This document shows positions 40,401-51,844 of a DNA stretch of 64,000 nucleotides, piece after piece (within the stretch, counting starts at the first letter, position 1; every line of letters starts with the position of its first letter). The position numbers and the translations under genes are program-made. Location: contig CM038926.1 of the NCBI GenBank assembly GCA_021904315.1, forward strand, positions 1,582,718 through 1,646,717, written 5' to 3'. Under the pieces are notes generated by a model, which was not told the origin of the DNA, ran no database searches, and saw only the letters and a program-made list of their open reading frames with translations. The DNA is from Sphagnum magellanicum. Its lineage: Eukaryota; Streptophyta; Sphagnopsida; Sphagnales; Sphagnaceae.

Positions 40401-41650
40401 TAAACTTGGAAAATCACACTTAGTTGCAAATGCTCTATCCTAATTACCAACATCCGATGAGCCAAATGGAGTGCTAGATCAAGTTGCTGATGTTCCACTA
40501 TTCTTACTCCAATTGGCATGTTGTAGGAAATTTATGATTATTTACAAACAAGAGATTTTCCAATTTCATACACCCCGAAACAGAAATGGAAATTGACCTT
40601 AAGGGCTTTACCTTATGCATTGCAACAAGGCAAATTGTATAAATAGGGCTAGAACCAAATATTTTGACATTGCCTACACCAAAAAAAAAATTCTGATAAT
40701 CCTGCAAGAAATGCATGAAGGGGTAGGTGGAGTTCATTTTTTGGTAGATATCATAATCCCAAAAAAATTTCCTATTAAATATTGGTGGCCGACATTTCAC
40801 AAAGATGTTATGGACCATTGCAAATCATGTGATAATAGCCAACGAACAGGCAATTTGGTCCACATTAATTTAGTTAAATTGATCACAATGTTCCCTATCG
40901 AACCTTTCACAAAATGGGGCATTCATTTCATAGGCCCCATCAAACCAACATGATGTTACACAGGTAACTACTATGTTATGGTGGCAACCGATTAAACTAC
41001 CAAGCGGCTGGAGGCCAAAGCATTGCAAATCAACACGGCAATGGTCATAGCATGATTCCTTTACAAATTTATCATGATGTGATTTAGTTGCCCATTCACA
41101 CTGGTTAGTGATCAAGGCATGCATTTTATCAATGACGCCATCCAAATCTTGACTACACACTTCTTGTTTAAACATATAACTTCCACTGACTATTACCGAC
41201 AAGGGAACGCCCAGGCCAAATTAATGAACAAAATCATCGGCCTACTATTAACCAAATTGGTGAATGAAAAGCTCAATGATTGGGACGAACATTTGCGTAC
41301 AATTTTATTTGCTGATTGGACAACATTCAAGGTCACCATTGGGCATACCCCTTTCCAACTTGTATATGGGCTTCACCCATTAATGCCCACAAAATATTTC
41401 CTTCCTTCGAAAAATAATCCAATGGATCACATTTAGGTATGTGTTCTATCCAACCAAATAGCTCACTTAGAAGAGATAAAGGAATCTCACCAAGTTGGTA
41501 CTGAAACAACAACAAAATGATAATCCAACCTTGCAAAATGGGCACACCAACACTACAAACAAAAATCATTTGCCCTCGTTGACCATGTCCTATGGTTTTC
41601 AAAATCTAGAAAAAATGCACCACGAAAAATTCAAACAATAATGATTTGAG
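37480..41650 (+). pseudogene. Old degenerate Ty3/gypsy pol (protease, RT, RNase H, integrase)
   Basis: Broken plus-strand frames follow the Ty3/gypsy order. At 37480-37830 there is a retropepsin-like stretch (LLNGGSKANIIS, where the expected Asp of the active site is Asn or Gly; then HGIPYIAIFTVM and WGKNLITIKGNGT). At 38460-38960 comes reverse transcriptase (VAKKNGKLHICVNFRRLN; FLDDFNVF for the catalytic motif region). RNase H follows at 39170-39269, resuming at 40164-40360 (NYTTIEREVIVMVYAL), and integrase at 40690-41440 (YWWPTFHKDV; CKSCDNSQRTGN; WGIHFIGPIKP; HPLMPTKYF). Stops and frameshifts are frequent. The HGIPY and EGVGGVHF blocks resemble the non-chromodomain plant Ty3 lineages rather than the chromovirus to the right. 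Its LTRs were not found. Confidence 0.85.
39270..40163 (-). mobile_element. Solo LTR splitting the RNase H region of the old Ty3 pol
   Basis: In minus orientation it ends TGACACACC on the left and GGTTAGGGTTGTGATA on the right, degenerate versions of the family's LTR ends, and contains the conserved middle blocks (CCACCACCTTCCCCCTTATAG; CAATTTGATTCCCGACC). About 894 bp. Pol sequence resumes directly on each side (GKCDQPI before, LLNNAKKNYTT after), so this is an insertion. The 5-bp flanks (CAATT, GATTG) no longer show a clear target duplication. Confidence 0.8.
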
Positions 41651-42004
41651 CTGTACTGAATTTAATATTATCTCCCCAACAACATTATTTTGTTAGTCAC
41701 ACTAAACAAATTCAACCCACACCCCATCCTTTTAAGTGTAAACAAGTTCAAGCATTACCAACTTTCTATGGTTTGCTAAGGACAAGAAATGGGGTTAGTA
41801 AGGGGGAGAGATCCCGATGAACAATCGGAATGGGACAAGGACAACTAGCCAAAAGTGGAGGTTGACACACAATCGAAAGCAGATGATCAACCAAAACAAT
41901 TTTTTAACAATGAACCAGAAGTAAACAGTCATTTAGTTATAGCTCCATTGAAACAATTCTTTGACAATGAACCATAATTTAATGAGGTTCAAGTTAATCT
42001 AGAA

Positions 42005-42514
42005 ATGGGTCATATAGATATGGTTTCACTGAAAAAAATCTTCAATCTGAAATTGGAAAGGAGTGAGGATTTGGTTATTCTAAAAATGAATATTACAAAT
42101 CCAGTTACATCCTTCATGTACCCGAAATTGAAAGTGACAAATCCTTCATTTGAAAAAATATGCGAACAAACTGCAGATGGGACAGAGGACAATGAAACAT
42201 GGTGGGGGAAAAACCAGGCTAAGTGTTACGTGGTACAAGTAATGTACTTGGAAACATTGCAAAAAACCATGGGAATACTAAGAATTGAACCCAAAAAATT
42301 GCACATTGGAGCCATGTACATCGGAGTTGACGAATCGGACACCATCGGATTCGATAAAATGTGTGTCAATAACAAAGAAACAATTATCAATAACTATGAT
42401 ATAAAATTAGTTCCAAAGATCCAAGGTCAAATAATTAATTATGAAAACAACGTTACCCAAAAATGGTCACAGAAAAACATTTATCAAAAGCCATTACAAA
42501 AAAATGATTACTAA
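42005..42514 (+). CDS. 169-aa open frame downstream of the old Ty3 pol, function unknown
   Basis: This is the longest intact frame in the degenerate element's neighbourhood. It is hydrophilic, Asn/Lys/Glu-rich, with no recognised domain and no membrane segment. The DNA just upstream (41890-42060) contains three imperfect repeats encoding variants of PLKQFFDNEP, the last in this frame (SLKKIFNL), which suggests the frame is the tail of a longer broken reading frame. It may be an extra 3' ORF of the old element or chance in AT-rich DNA. Confidence 0.25.
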   Translation: MGHIDMVSLKKIFNLKLERSEDLVILKMNITNPVTSFMYPKLKVTNPSFEKICEQTADGTEDNETWWGKNQAKCYVVQVMYLETLQKTMGILRIEPKKLHIGAMYIGVDESDTIGFDKMCVNNKETIINNYDIKLVPKIQGQIINYENNVTQKWSQKNIYQKPLQKNDY

Positions 42515-43250
42515 CAATAGCCGTTACAACCAAAAGGGGTGTAATTATTTTTAATGATTATTCAAAAAAGGTCAAAATTGTTGCCAACGGTCACCAAACC
42601 GTTACAAAAAGGCCATCAACTCTCAAAGTGCTTTCCTATTTAAGTACTTCCATTATTCATGTGCCTCCTGCTAGTTTTTTGTTTTGTTATGTTATTAGTA
42701 TTGTCAAGTGTTCATTTCCTCTTTTATTATGCCCCTTGTCATATTTGTTGCCTTTCACATCCGGTGTAGTGTTGCTTTCATTTTTTTATTATCATGAGAG
42801 GAAGCGTGAGTAAGGAAAGGGTAAAACAGATGTTGAGGGACCAATTGTCAAGAAAGGAAGAGCCAAATTCTGAACGGGAATTAACCTTACACAAGACAAA
42901 CCAACGAGAGAAATAAATAGTGTCCATTTTCGATAAAAAGGTCATTTTTACTGAAATGGACAAATTGTAGAGGTGGATTGATGCACCTCCAAACTCCTTG
43001 ATAGACTCAACTGCGAATCCAAATGTGAAACAAAGGAAGGATAAAAAGTTAGGGTACGCTCCCTAGTTCACAACACTTTAGGGGTAGAGTGGCGTGCTAG
43101 AGCTCTAAGATGGGGACTAAGACAAGCAACAAGTAGGTCAATTATTCACATGGACCTGCACAAACCAAACAACAAGTTGATTAGTGCCTAATTGGAGCAC
43201 TTTTGGTGCACGGACGGAACCACGGGCAAACACAGACTTATAATACTCGC

Positions 43251-44869
43251 CAGATGACACCAAGATAGATGCACAATTCCTCTGATAAAACAATGGAAAT
43301 GAATCTTGTACCTTCCTATGTTGCTCAACAGAATGTGCTTCATGATGATCATGGTCACATTGTGCTGATGGGTGGGTGATGAAGAATATGTTTTGTGAAT
43401 TCTAGAGGAACTTGCCCAGTCCCACAAGCCTCAACACCAATTGTTGTCAATGTTACAAATCAAATAGAGAAAATCAGATGGCATTAACCCCTAAAGCTCA
43501 GGATGGACCAATTTGGTCTGCTTTAGGTGTATTTTTGTCTTTCTCTGATGTCGAGGGGTTAAACTTCCTTCATGTCATGCCTAAAAGGAGTAGCACAAAG
43601 AGCAAAAAAAACACCCTAGTCCTGGGTGATCAGACACCAACTCAGAATGCATAAAACAACTGTAGCATCTATGTCTCACCCTTTTGTGTCTTGTATGTCA
43701 CTGAAGAAGCAGTGCTAACCTCAAATACTGCTATGGCACATGTACTCCTTGCCATGGAGACACCTCAGCATTTGTACAATTACCTTTGACATCACAATAT
43801 AGAAATGCATCAATTTTTTTGTGATGTTCCAGGTGGTTAATTTACTTGATTCATCAAGTGACCACCATAGCACATTGAGGCTTTGATATGATGTCTCATG
43901 CAATTGTGATAATTTTGGAACCTCTATAGATCAAAATAATTTGTAGTGTTGTTGTTGGTACTTGGTACCATGTTTTATGTGTCATTAAGTGATGATTTTT
44001 TTTCAACTTGGGATTTATAAACTTGTAATTTAATATTTGTATTTGATTATACTTGACTTAGCCTTAGCCTTTGATTAATGATGTTTTAGTGATGAATTTA
44101 AGACCTCTTCAAATTAAATTTGTCTATTGTTGGTTACTTTACATGATTTATCAAATAAGTGTTTTTTTTCAACTTGGATCTACTTGCACAAATTAATTTT
44201 ATTAATTTTATGCTTGACAACCTTTGCTTATTATCAATGATGCATTAGTGATGAATATAAGACCTTTTCAAATCAAAGTTGTCATAATAATTTTTGCTAG
44301 TTATTATATATGACTCATGAAGTGATGGTTTTTTTTTCCAACTTGGGATCTACATGTGTAAATGAATGTTATTAATTTTATGCCTATGATAATATTAATA
44401 ATATTAAAATTTTCCAACTATTGACTTGCTTGTAATCTACATTGTCATAACCTTGAATTTTTGTAAATTGTCCTTTTGTTGGCAATAATTAAATTGTTGA
44501 AACATAACATGTCAATTATTCACCTTATTGAACATGAACTCAAGTTATGTGTTTTGACGTCATAAATATTGAAAAAAATCATTTGAATAAAAATGAAAAT
44601 CATACCAATTTCTCAAACATCAATTTGTTCTTTCCAAATTCAGGGGGCATATTCATCAATATTTCCAATTATGTCATGGCACCTATTCATTGTTTAGTCT
44701 TGTATCAAATAACTTTCCATCATGTTTCCTTCGATGTTTTACAGTTAAACACGATGTTTTACAAGGGGCCAAGAAACCTTACTTCTTGCACCAAGTGAAT
44801 CAACAAATGAACTTGAAAAAAAGGATGTAGGCAAATGCATCTCCAATAAGGTAAAAACCATATACATTA
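43251..44869. other. 1.6-kb unclassified insertion inside the solo LTR
   Basis: This sequence has no counterpart in other LTR copies. Its left half contains a plus-strand 80-aa frame (43412-43654; VMPKRSSTKSKKNTLVLG), which could be a captured gene piece. Its right half contains a tandem repeat. I could not find terminal inverted repeats, a target duplication or clear Helitron ends (5' TC, 3' hairpin plus CTRR). Confidence 0.5.
43986..44400. repeat. Tandem repeat, period about 165 bp, nearly 3 copies
   Basis: The block TTTTTTTTCAACTTGG(G)AT recurs near 43998, 44162 and 44330. It is accompanied by GATGAAT(T/A)TAAGACC and by ATTAATTTTATGC in successive units. AT-rich and non-coding. Confidence 0.6.
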
Positions 44870-45523
44870 TTGGACTTGGGGAACCCACCACCTTCCCCCT
44901 TATTATTGCTTGGCCACAAGGCTTGCACCCAAATGTCATTTTTTCCTAAGATTCCCAAGTTGGGAGCCCCAAAATTCTCGAAATTGGGATTCTTGTAGCT
45001 TTGGATGCCCATAACTTCTTGTGAAGACTCCAATTGAAGTGAGGTTTAAAATAAAGTTGTAGTCCTCCTCGACGGATTTCCAACGATATGTGGCATGCCA
45101 CCTGCACGCAAGTAAATCAAAGATATTCCTAACTTTTAGTGGTTGGAAGTCAAATTGACAATTTGACTTCCGACCCTCCTTTTGGCCATAACTTATGTTT
45201 AAAATACCTAAATGGGTCATGTGAATGCATTTTAGACATTTGCGTTCTAAGAGCTTTTCTAATGATAAAAAGGAACTTTTCAATCCAATGAGTTTTGACC
45301 CTTACAATTACCCTCTGAAAATTTGGGAGTCCATCGGGATTCTAACTCCCAAAGTGGGAATTCGCATGGGAGTGTGGGGGTTCATTCCTTCACACATTCC
45401 TACATTCTCGAGAGCATGAAATGTGATTCCCGGGCTTCATTCTTGGTTCGCACCTTTGTAGGCCCTTGCCTTAATAGCGAGCCCAAAGCTAAGGTTGCGA
45501 CATGGATAGATCGTAAAGATGTG

Positions 45524-45730
45524 GTGTCCCAACCCCACTTTGAGGGAAATGTGAGGTTGCCACTCACACTCCTGAAAATGGGACTTGGGAGTCCTCTGGG
45601 ACCTCCAAAAACTCAGAGCGTAATTGCAAGGGTCAAAACACCTTGTATCGAGGTGTTCTTAATACCGTTGGAAAGGTCTTCAAATGTAGATGTCCAAATG
45701 GCCTTGCATGAGCCATTTGGACATCTATAG
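45524..45730 (+). repeat. 5' fragment of a plus-oriented LTR
   Basis: It starts TGTCCCAACCCCACTTTGAGG and matches the first 200 or so bases of the LTR at 35096 (GTGTAGATGTCCAAA; GAGCCATTTGGACAT). It is cut by the minus-oriented LTR that begins at 45731. The opposite orientation shows it belongs to a separate insertion. Confidence 0.7.
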
Positions 45731-46705
45731 TGACGCACTCCCAACTCCTTAAAGGGCTCAAATGTGAGCCCAAGTAGAAAACAATGGAAGAAAGAGGACT
45801 CAGAGCACGCTCCCTAGTTCACAACACTTTGAGGGGTAGAGAGGCGTGTTGGAGCTCCGGGATGGGACTAAGAAGAGTTGACAAGCTTCACTCACTCAGA
45901 CGGGCCTGCACACAACCCACACAAAGTGGTGAGTGCATAGTTGGAACACCCTTGGTGCTAGGATGAGCCACGAGCAACACGGACACACAAGACTCACCAC
46001 GGCCCAGACTTGGGGGAAGCCACCACCTTCCCCCTTATAGTATACTTTGTAGCTCTCCACCGAGGTTACATCCAAATGGTTATTTTTCCAGGGACTCTCG
46101 AATGGGAGTCCCAAAATTGCGCCAAATGGGACTCCCGCGACTTTGGAGCCCCATAACTTTGCGACCGAACCTCGGATTACGATGCGATCTCAAGAAAAGT
46201 TGTAGCTCTCGTTGAGAGCTTTTCAATGATATGTGGCACGCCCCCTGCAGCTAAGTAAATTGGGTCAATTCCCAACTTTTTGTGGTCGGGAGTCAAATTG
46301 GCAATTTGACTCCCGGCCCTTCTTTTGGCCATAACTTGTGTTTTAGATGTCCAAATGAGTAATGCGAGCCCATTTTAGACATTTACACTCCAAGAGCTTT
46401 CCAATGATATAAAGAACGTTACAAGACATTAAGGTTTGACCCCTACAATTGCTCTCTGAAGTTTTGAGAGTCCATTGAGACTCCATCTCCCAAAGTGGGA
46501 GTTGGCTTGGGAGTGTGAGTGTTCACTCCTTCATACTCCTTCACACTTTCTAACATTCCCGGGAGTATGTCACGTGACTCCCTGGCTTCCTCTTAGCCCG
46601 CACCCTTGCAATGCCTTTGCCTTGACTCTCGGGCTTCCTTCCTCTTGGCCCATAACCTTGCAACTCCTTAGCCTTGGTCGCAAGCCCAAAGCTAGGGTTG
46701 CGACA
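45731..46705 (-). repeat. LTR A: 3' LTR of copy A
   Basis: 975 bp, from TGACGCACTCCC to GGGTTGCGACA in minus orientation, with the conserved TATA block (CTTATAGTATAC on the plus strand). Immediately right is the polypurine tract of copy A. It has the same length as LTR C and appears roughly 90% identical over the first 400 bases. Confidence 0.85.
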
Positions 46706-46973
46706 CTCTCCCCCACTAGAAGAAGAGGTCAATGTCCTCATTGACATTTAGATTTCCTTTCAACAATTGCAATTGCTTTCTTTTGGATCCTTGGCCATCA
46801 AATGTTAACTCCTTGCGGCCGGACCTTGCTTCAAGCTAACTTAGGCATCCCCAAGCTTCCAACACTCTCTTGGCAAATCCAAGGGTGTCTCAACAGAAAC
46901 CCTTAACCAATGTTTCGTCAAAAGACCTAACTAGCCTAATTGAAAAAGCCCTCATTTGGGAGGCCATTCTTTC

Positions 46974-47959
46974 TGTCGCGCTCCCAAGTTCCTCGTAGAC
47001 CCACTTGAGGGTCTAAGTATGTGACAATGCGGAAGGAGTTGGAACTTGGGGCACGATCCCGACTTCTAGCACTAGAGGGGGTGAGAGGGGCGTGCTAGAA
47101 GTCCCGGGAAAGACTAGGAAGAATTGACAAGCTTACTCACTCACACGGGCCTGCATGGAACCACACAAAGTGGTTAGAACTCATTCTGGATCCCTTTGGT
47201 GTTGGGACAAGCCACGGGCAACACGGACACACAAGACTCACCATGGCCCGGACCTTGGGGGAAGCCACCACCTTCCCCCTTATAGTATACTCTGTGACTC
47301 GTCGCGGGGGTGGCATCCAAATGACCATTTTGTCCCGGGACTCCCGGGACTCCCGCGTGGGAGTCCCGAAATCGCGCATTTTCGGGACTCCCGCCTGGGA
47401 GTCCCGAAATCGCGCATTTTCGGGACTCCTGCGACTTTGAGGCTTCATAACTTTCGGAGCAGACCTCCGATCGACTCGCCGTCTGAAGCAAAGTTGTAGG
47501 TCTCGTCGAGACCTTTCCAACGGTATGTCGCACGTTTTCTTCAGCAAAGTATTTCGGGTCGATTCCCGACTTTTAGTGGTCGGGAGTCCAAACTGGCGGA
47601 CTCCCGGGAGTTCGACTCCCGGGCCTTCTTTTGGCCATAACTTGTGTTTCAGATGTCCAAATGAGCAATGCGAGCCCATTTTGGACATCTACACTTCAAG
47701 ACCTTTTCATTGACATAAAGAGCACAACAAGCCATGGAGTTTTGACCCCTCAAAACGCTCTCTGAAGTTCCGGGAGTCCTTTTGGGACTCCAACTCTCAC
47801 CAACTCCCAACATGGGAATTCACTTGGGAGTGTGAGGGTTCACTCCCTCACACTCTTTGCACTCTCGGGAGCATGGGATATGACTCCCGGGTCTACTTAT
47901 AGGCCCGCAACCTTTCAACCCCCTTGCCTTGGTCGCGAGCCAAGGCTAGGGTTGCGACA
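46974..47959 (-). repeat. LTR B: extra LTR inside copy A, flanked by CTTTC
   Basis: 986 bp, from TGTCGCGCTCCC to GGGTTGCGACA. Both 5-bp flanks (46969-46973 and 47960-47964) are CTTTC. The 268 bases to its left and the non-coding DNA to its right match contiguous sequence in the complete element (around 59600), so it interrupts copy A. Its outer sequence differs notably from LTRs A, C and D, marking a different subfamily. Confidence 0.8.
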
Positions 47960-48143
47960 CTTTCAACCTTCCTTTCATGAGGAACTCAAGCCAAGCCTAA
48001 TCTTGACCTAAGCTACTTGACATGACTCCTTTCCCAATCTTGCACCTTGATCACAACAATCAAGCCTTTCCTAAAGGTATGTTTATCAAGGTACGAGAAG
48101 CGACGTTAAGGCTTTGCAAAAGCTTAAGTCCCAAGCTACGCGA

Positions 48144-48347
48144 TTATAGTACACGAACGGGGTCATGACTTCCCGCGTTGGCCGCCACTACCAACCAACC
48201 CCTTGGGATGCACTTTGGGCAAGTGCATGTCCCCACAAGCTCACCGTGCTTGCCTCCTTTTTTGGGACCAAGATTTCTCTTAGCCCCCAAGTAGGAGTCC
48301 GATTTTGATTTGGGCTTACGCAAAAGAGTTCCATTTGTCCATGCCAC
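48144..48347 (-). CDS. Small downstream ORF of the chromovirus, copy A (67 aa)
   Basis: An open frame in the element's 3' non-coding part, after the chromodomain. It is basic at the N-terminus (RKPKSKS) and has a TCTCPKC cluster. The same frame, with no insertions or deletions, is open in two other copies (53021-53224 and 59212-59415). No family recognised. It may simply reflect low divergence between copies, since neighbouring non-coding DNA is also well conserved. Confidence 0.35.
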   Translation of the reverse strand: MAWTNGTLLRKPKSKSDSYLGAKRNLGPKKGGKHGELVGTCTCPKCIPRGWLVVAANAGSHDPVRVL

Positions 48348-48636
48348 TTGACAACCCGCCCCTTTCTAACATAACATTATGTTTGTGATGCAATCTCTTA
48401 GAAGTTTCAAAACTTAGCCTTTATTTCACTTACAACTTGATGTGGTACATTTGTGTAACTTTCTGCCCCCTAAAAGAAAGGTGATGTCCTCATCACGTTC
48501 TATGTTTGCTTTGCCTTTTTGCCGGTCTATTGTGGAATTCTTCTATGGCTTCTTGGGCATGTTCCATGTCGGACTCATTCACCCAAGATGCCTCTATGGG
48601 ATGGTATCCTTTCCACTTGACCAAGTACTTCCGCTC

Positions 48637-50601
48637 TCACCCCTTTAGTTGCCTTAACTTGAGCACGGCCTCCACTTCAAATTCCGATTCATTATGAACC
48701 AAGTTCGGAGGGGGCCTTGAGTTGTGCTGTCGATCGGGCCTTGAGGCATCACGGGGGACCGGCTTCAAAAGCGAAACATGAAATATGGGATGAACCTTAA
48801 GATTTTCCAGTAGTTCTAGTTTATAAATGTCGGGAAATTTCTTTTCTAACACTTTGAATGGACCCGCATATGGGCCTAAGAACTTGTGGCTCAAACCTTC
48901 GGGCAACCGGAAATTCTTGATGTTCAACCACACTTCATCCCCTTCTTCAAAATTCACCTCTCGTCAGGACTTGTCCGCAAAATCCTTGTACTTTTTATGC
49001 GCCTTCTCAAGATTGGCTTGGCCCTTTCCCACAAGCGATGCCTCTCTTCATCAAGTTGTGTGACCATGGGCACTTCCTCACTTGCATCACTTGGGGTTGT
49101 CCAACCCAAGTTGTGGGCACAATTGATGACTTGCCCGTCACCATTTGAAATTGGGTGGCCCCCGTTGCCGAATGCTCCAAATTGTTGTAACAAAACTCGG
49201 CCAACTCCAAATGGTCCACCCAATTTTGTTGATCCGCCGCCACATAATTCCTTAGGAATTATTGGATCACCAAGTTCACCCTCTCGATTTGTCCATCCGT
49301 TTAGGGTCGGAAAGAAGTGCTCATCTTGAGCTTCGTCCCCATGCACTTCCACAAGGCTCTCCAAAACTTGCTTGTGAACTTGGGGTCCCTATCCGACACA
49401 ATGTCCCTTGGGAGGCCATGATGCTTGAACACGTGGGTGAAAAACAACCTTCTCGTCTTTTGGGCTGTAGCATTTTCTTTAGTGGGAATGAAATGTGCCA
49501 TCTTGCTAAATCGATCAACCACCACCATTATGGCATCAAAGCCCCTTGATGGTCGCAAACTCACCATGAAATCCATGGACACACTTTCCCACGGCCTTTT
49601 CGGAATGGGTAATGGTCGCAACAACCCGACTTGCTTTTTATTAACTACTTGGTTTTGTTGGCAAGTCAAACAAGTTTTCATGTATTATTCCGCATCCTCT
49701 TTCAAGTTGGGCCAATAGTAGGACTTCTTCAAGAATGTGGTGGTGCGCTTTGCACCACCATGGCCCGCAAGGGGCCCATCGTGACATTCTTTCAAAGCAC
49801 ATCCCTTAACCTCCCTTCCGGCACATAGAACCGTCTTTGCTTGTACCACAATAATCCATTTTGCAAATGGAAGTGGGACTTGGCTCCATTTTGGATGCTT
49901 TGCTTTGCCTCCTTGGCAAAAGCATCCTGACAGCTCGCTAGTTTAACTTCCTTTTGAAATTCCGTCTTTCCCACATACACCACTCTAAGTTGGTGTTTCC
50001 GGCTCAAGGCATCGGGGACTATGTTCTCCTTTCCGCGCTTATGCCGAATATCCACATTGAACAAAGACAATGTGTCTTGCCATCTTACTTGTTTTGATGA
50101 CAACTTTGGTTGAGTGGCAAAGTACTTTAAGGTCACATTGTCGGTCCACACCACCACATCTTTGGAGCCTATGTAGTGGCCCCAAGTCTTGAGGCAATGT
50201 ATGACCGCCCACATTTCCTTCTCGTGTGTTGGCCACCTTTGTTCTGTCTCATTCAACTTCTTGCTTTCGAAGGCCACCGGCCTTCCATCTTGCACTAGGT
50301 TTCCTCCTATGGCAACGTCGGAAGCATCGGAATGGATCTCAAAGTCCTTGTCAAAATCGGGCAACTTCAACACAAGCGCCTTCACCAAAATGCCTTTCAA
50401 GGTGTCAAAGGCCTCATTGCATGCCTCCTCCCATTCATAAGTCCCGGATGACTTCTTCAAAAGGTTTGTCAAAGGTGTGGCTATCTTTGCAAAGTTCGTG
50501 ATGAACTTGCGATAATAGGAAGCTAATCCTAAAAAGGACCTTAAGGCAGGAACGGACTTAGGCGGTTCCCAATCCAAGATTGCCTTCACCTTGTGGTCAT
50601 C
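48637..50601 (-). pseudogene. Broken pol of copy A (RT end, RNase H, integrase, chromodomain)
   Basis: 50589-49792 is one frame covering [11 protein letters not shown], RNase H with HSDASD and WTDNVTLKY, and [10 protein letters not shown]. The zinc-finger region follows with a break. 49681-49301 holds the integrase core ([19 protein letters not shown]). The rest is spread over shifted frames to the chromodomain near 48650. Compared with the intact protein at 54575-59065 there are several stops and frameshifts, so no functional product is expected. Confidence 0.85.
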
Positions 50602-51576
50602 TAATGCACTCCCAATTCCTTAAAGGACTCAAATGTGAGCCCAAGTATAAAACAACGGAAGAAAGAGGAGTCGAAGCACGCTCCCTAGCTCACAACACTT
50701 TGAGGGGTAGAGGGGCGTGTTAGAGCTCCGGGATGGGACTAGGAAGAGTTGACAAGCTTCACTCACTCACACGGGCCTGCACATAACCCACACAAAGTGG
50801 TTAGTGCATAGTCAAAGCACCCTTGGTGTTGGGACTAGCCACGGGCAACACGGACACACAAGACTCACCACGGCCCGAACTTAGGGGAAGCCACCACCTT
50901 CCCTCTTATAGTATACTCTGCAGCTCTCCACGGAGGCTACATCCAAATGGCTATTTTTCCGAAGACTCTCGAGTGGGAATCCCGAAATCGCGCCAAATGG
51001 GACTCCCGCGACTTTGGAGCCTCATAACTTTGTGAGCAGACCTCGAATTACAATGTAGTCTCAAACACACTTGTAGCTCTTGTCGAGAGCTTTCCAACGA
51101 TATGTGGCACGCCCCGTGCAGCTAAGTAAATCGGGTCAATTCCCAACTTTTTGTGCTCGGGAGTCAAATTGGCAATTCAACTCCTAGCCCTTCTTTTGAC
51201 CATAACTTGTGTTTGAGATGTCCAAATGAGCAATGCAAGCCCATTTTAAAAATCTGCGCTCCAAGAGCTTTCCAATCATATAAAGAACACCACAAGCCAT
51301 TGGGTTTTGACCCTTGCAATTGCTTTTTGAAGTTTTGGAAGCCTACTAAGACTCCATCTCCCACAGTGGGACTTGCCTTGGGAGTGTGACGGTTCATTCC
51401 CTCACACTTTCTAACACTCTCTTACACTCCCAGGAGTTTGTGATGTGACTCCCGGACTTCTTCTTGGCCCACACCTTTGCAATGCCTTTGCCTTGACTCC
51501 CCGGCTTCCTTCTTCTTGGCCCTCAACCTTGCAACCCCTTTGCCTTGGTCGCGAGCCCAAAGCTAGGGTTGCGACA
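50602..51576 (-). repeat. LTR C: 3' LTR of copy C
   Basis: 975 bp, from TAATGCACTCCC (a decayed LTR end) to GGGTTGCGACA. It is followed on the right by the polypurine tract (CTCTCTCCCACTAG) and the 268-bp segment shared with copy A. It contains the TATA block. Confidence 0.85.
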
Positions 51577-51844
51577 CTCTCTCCCACTAGAAGAAGAGGT
51601 CAATGTCCTCATTGACACTTAGATTTTCTTTCAGCAATTGTAATTGCTTTCTTTTGGATCCTTGGCCATCAAATGCCGACTCCTTGCAGCTGGACCTTGC
51701 TTCAAGCTAACTTAGGCATCCCCAAGCTTCCAACACTCTCTTGGCAAGTCTAAGGGTGTCTCAACAAAAACCCTTAACCATTGTTTCGTCAAAAGACCTA
51801 AATAGCCTAATTGACAAAGCCCTCATTTGGGAGGCCATTTTTTC

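Larger units (their letters stand above)
42979..45502 (-). mobile_element. Solo LTR with TGGAT target duplication, split by a 1.6-kb insertion
   Basis: The left part (42979-43250) begins TGATGCACCTCC and matches the family LTR end. The right part (44870-45502) resumes at the conserved GGACTTGGGG block and finishes AAGGTTGCGACA. The 5 bases on each side, 42974-42978 and 45503-45507, are both TGGAT. The two parts together are about 905 bp, the normal LTR length. Confidence 0.85.
45731..50601 (-). mobile_element. 5'-truncated chromovirus copy A
   Basis: Read on the minus strand, it keeps the RT thumb, RNase H, integrase and chromodomain, the 3' non-coding part and a 3' LTR (46705-45731). The polypurine tract next to that LTR reads CTCTCCCCCACTAG on the plus strand. 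Gag, protease and most of RT are missing: sequence stops at 50601 where the next copy's LTR begins. A second LTR (46974-47959) sits inside the 3' non-coding part. Inactive. Confidence 0.85.
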
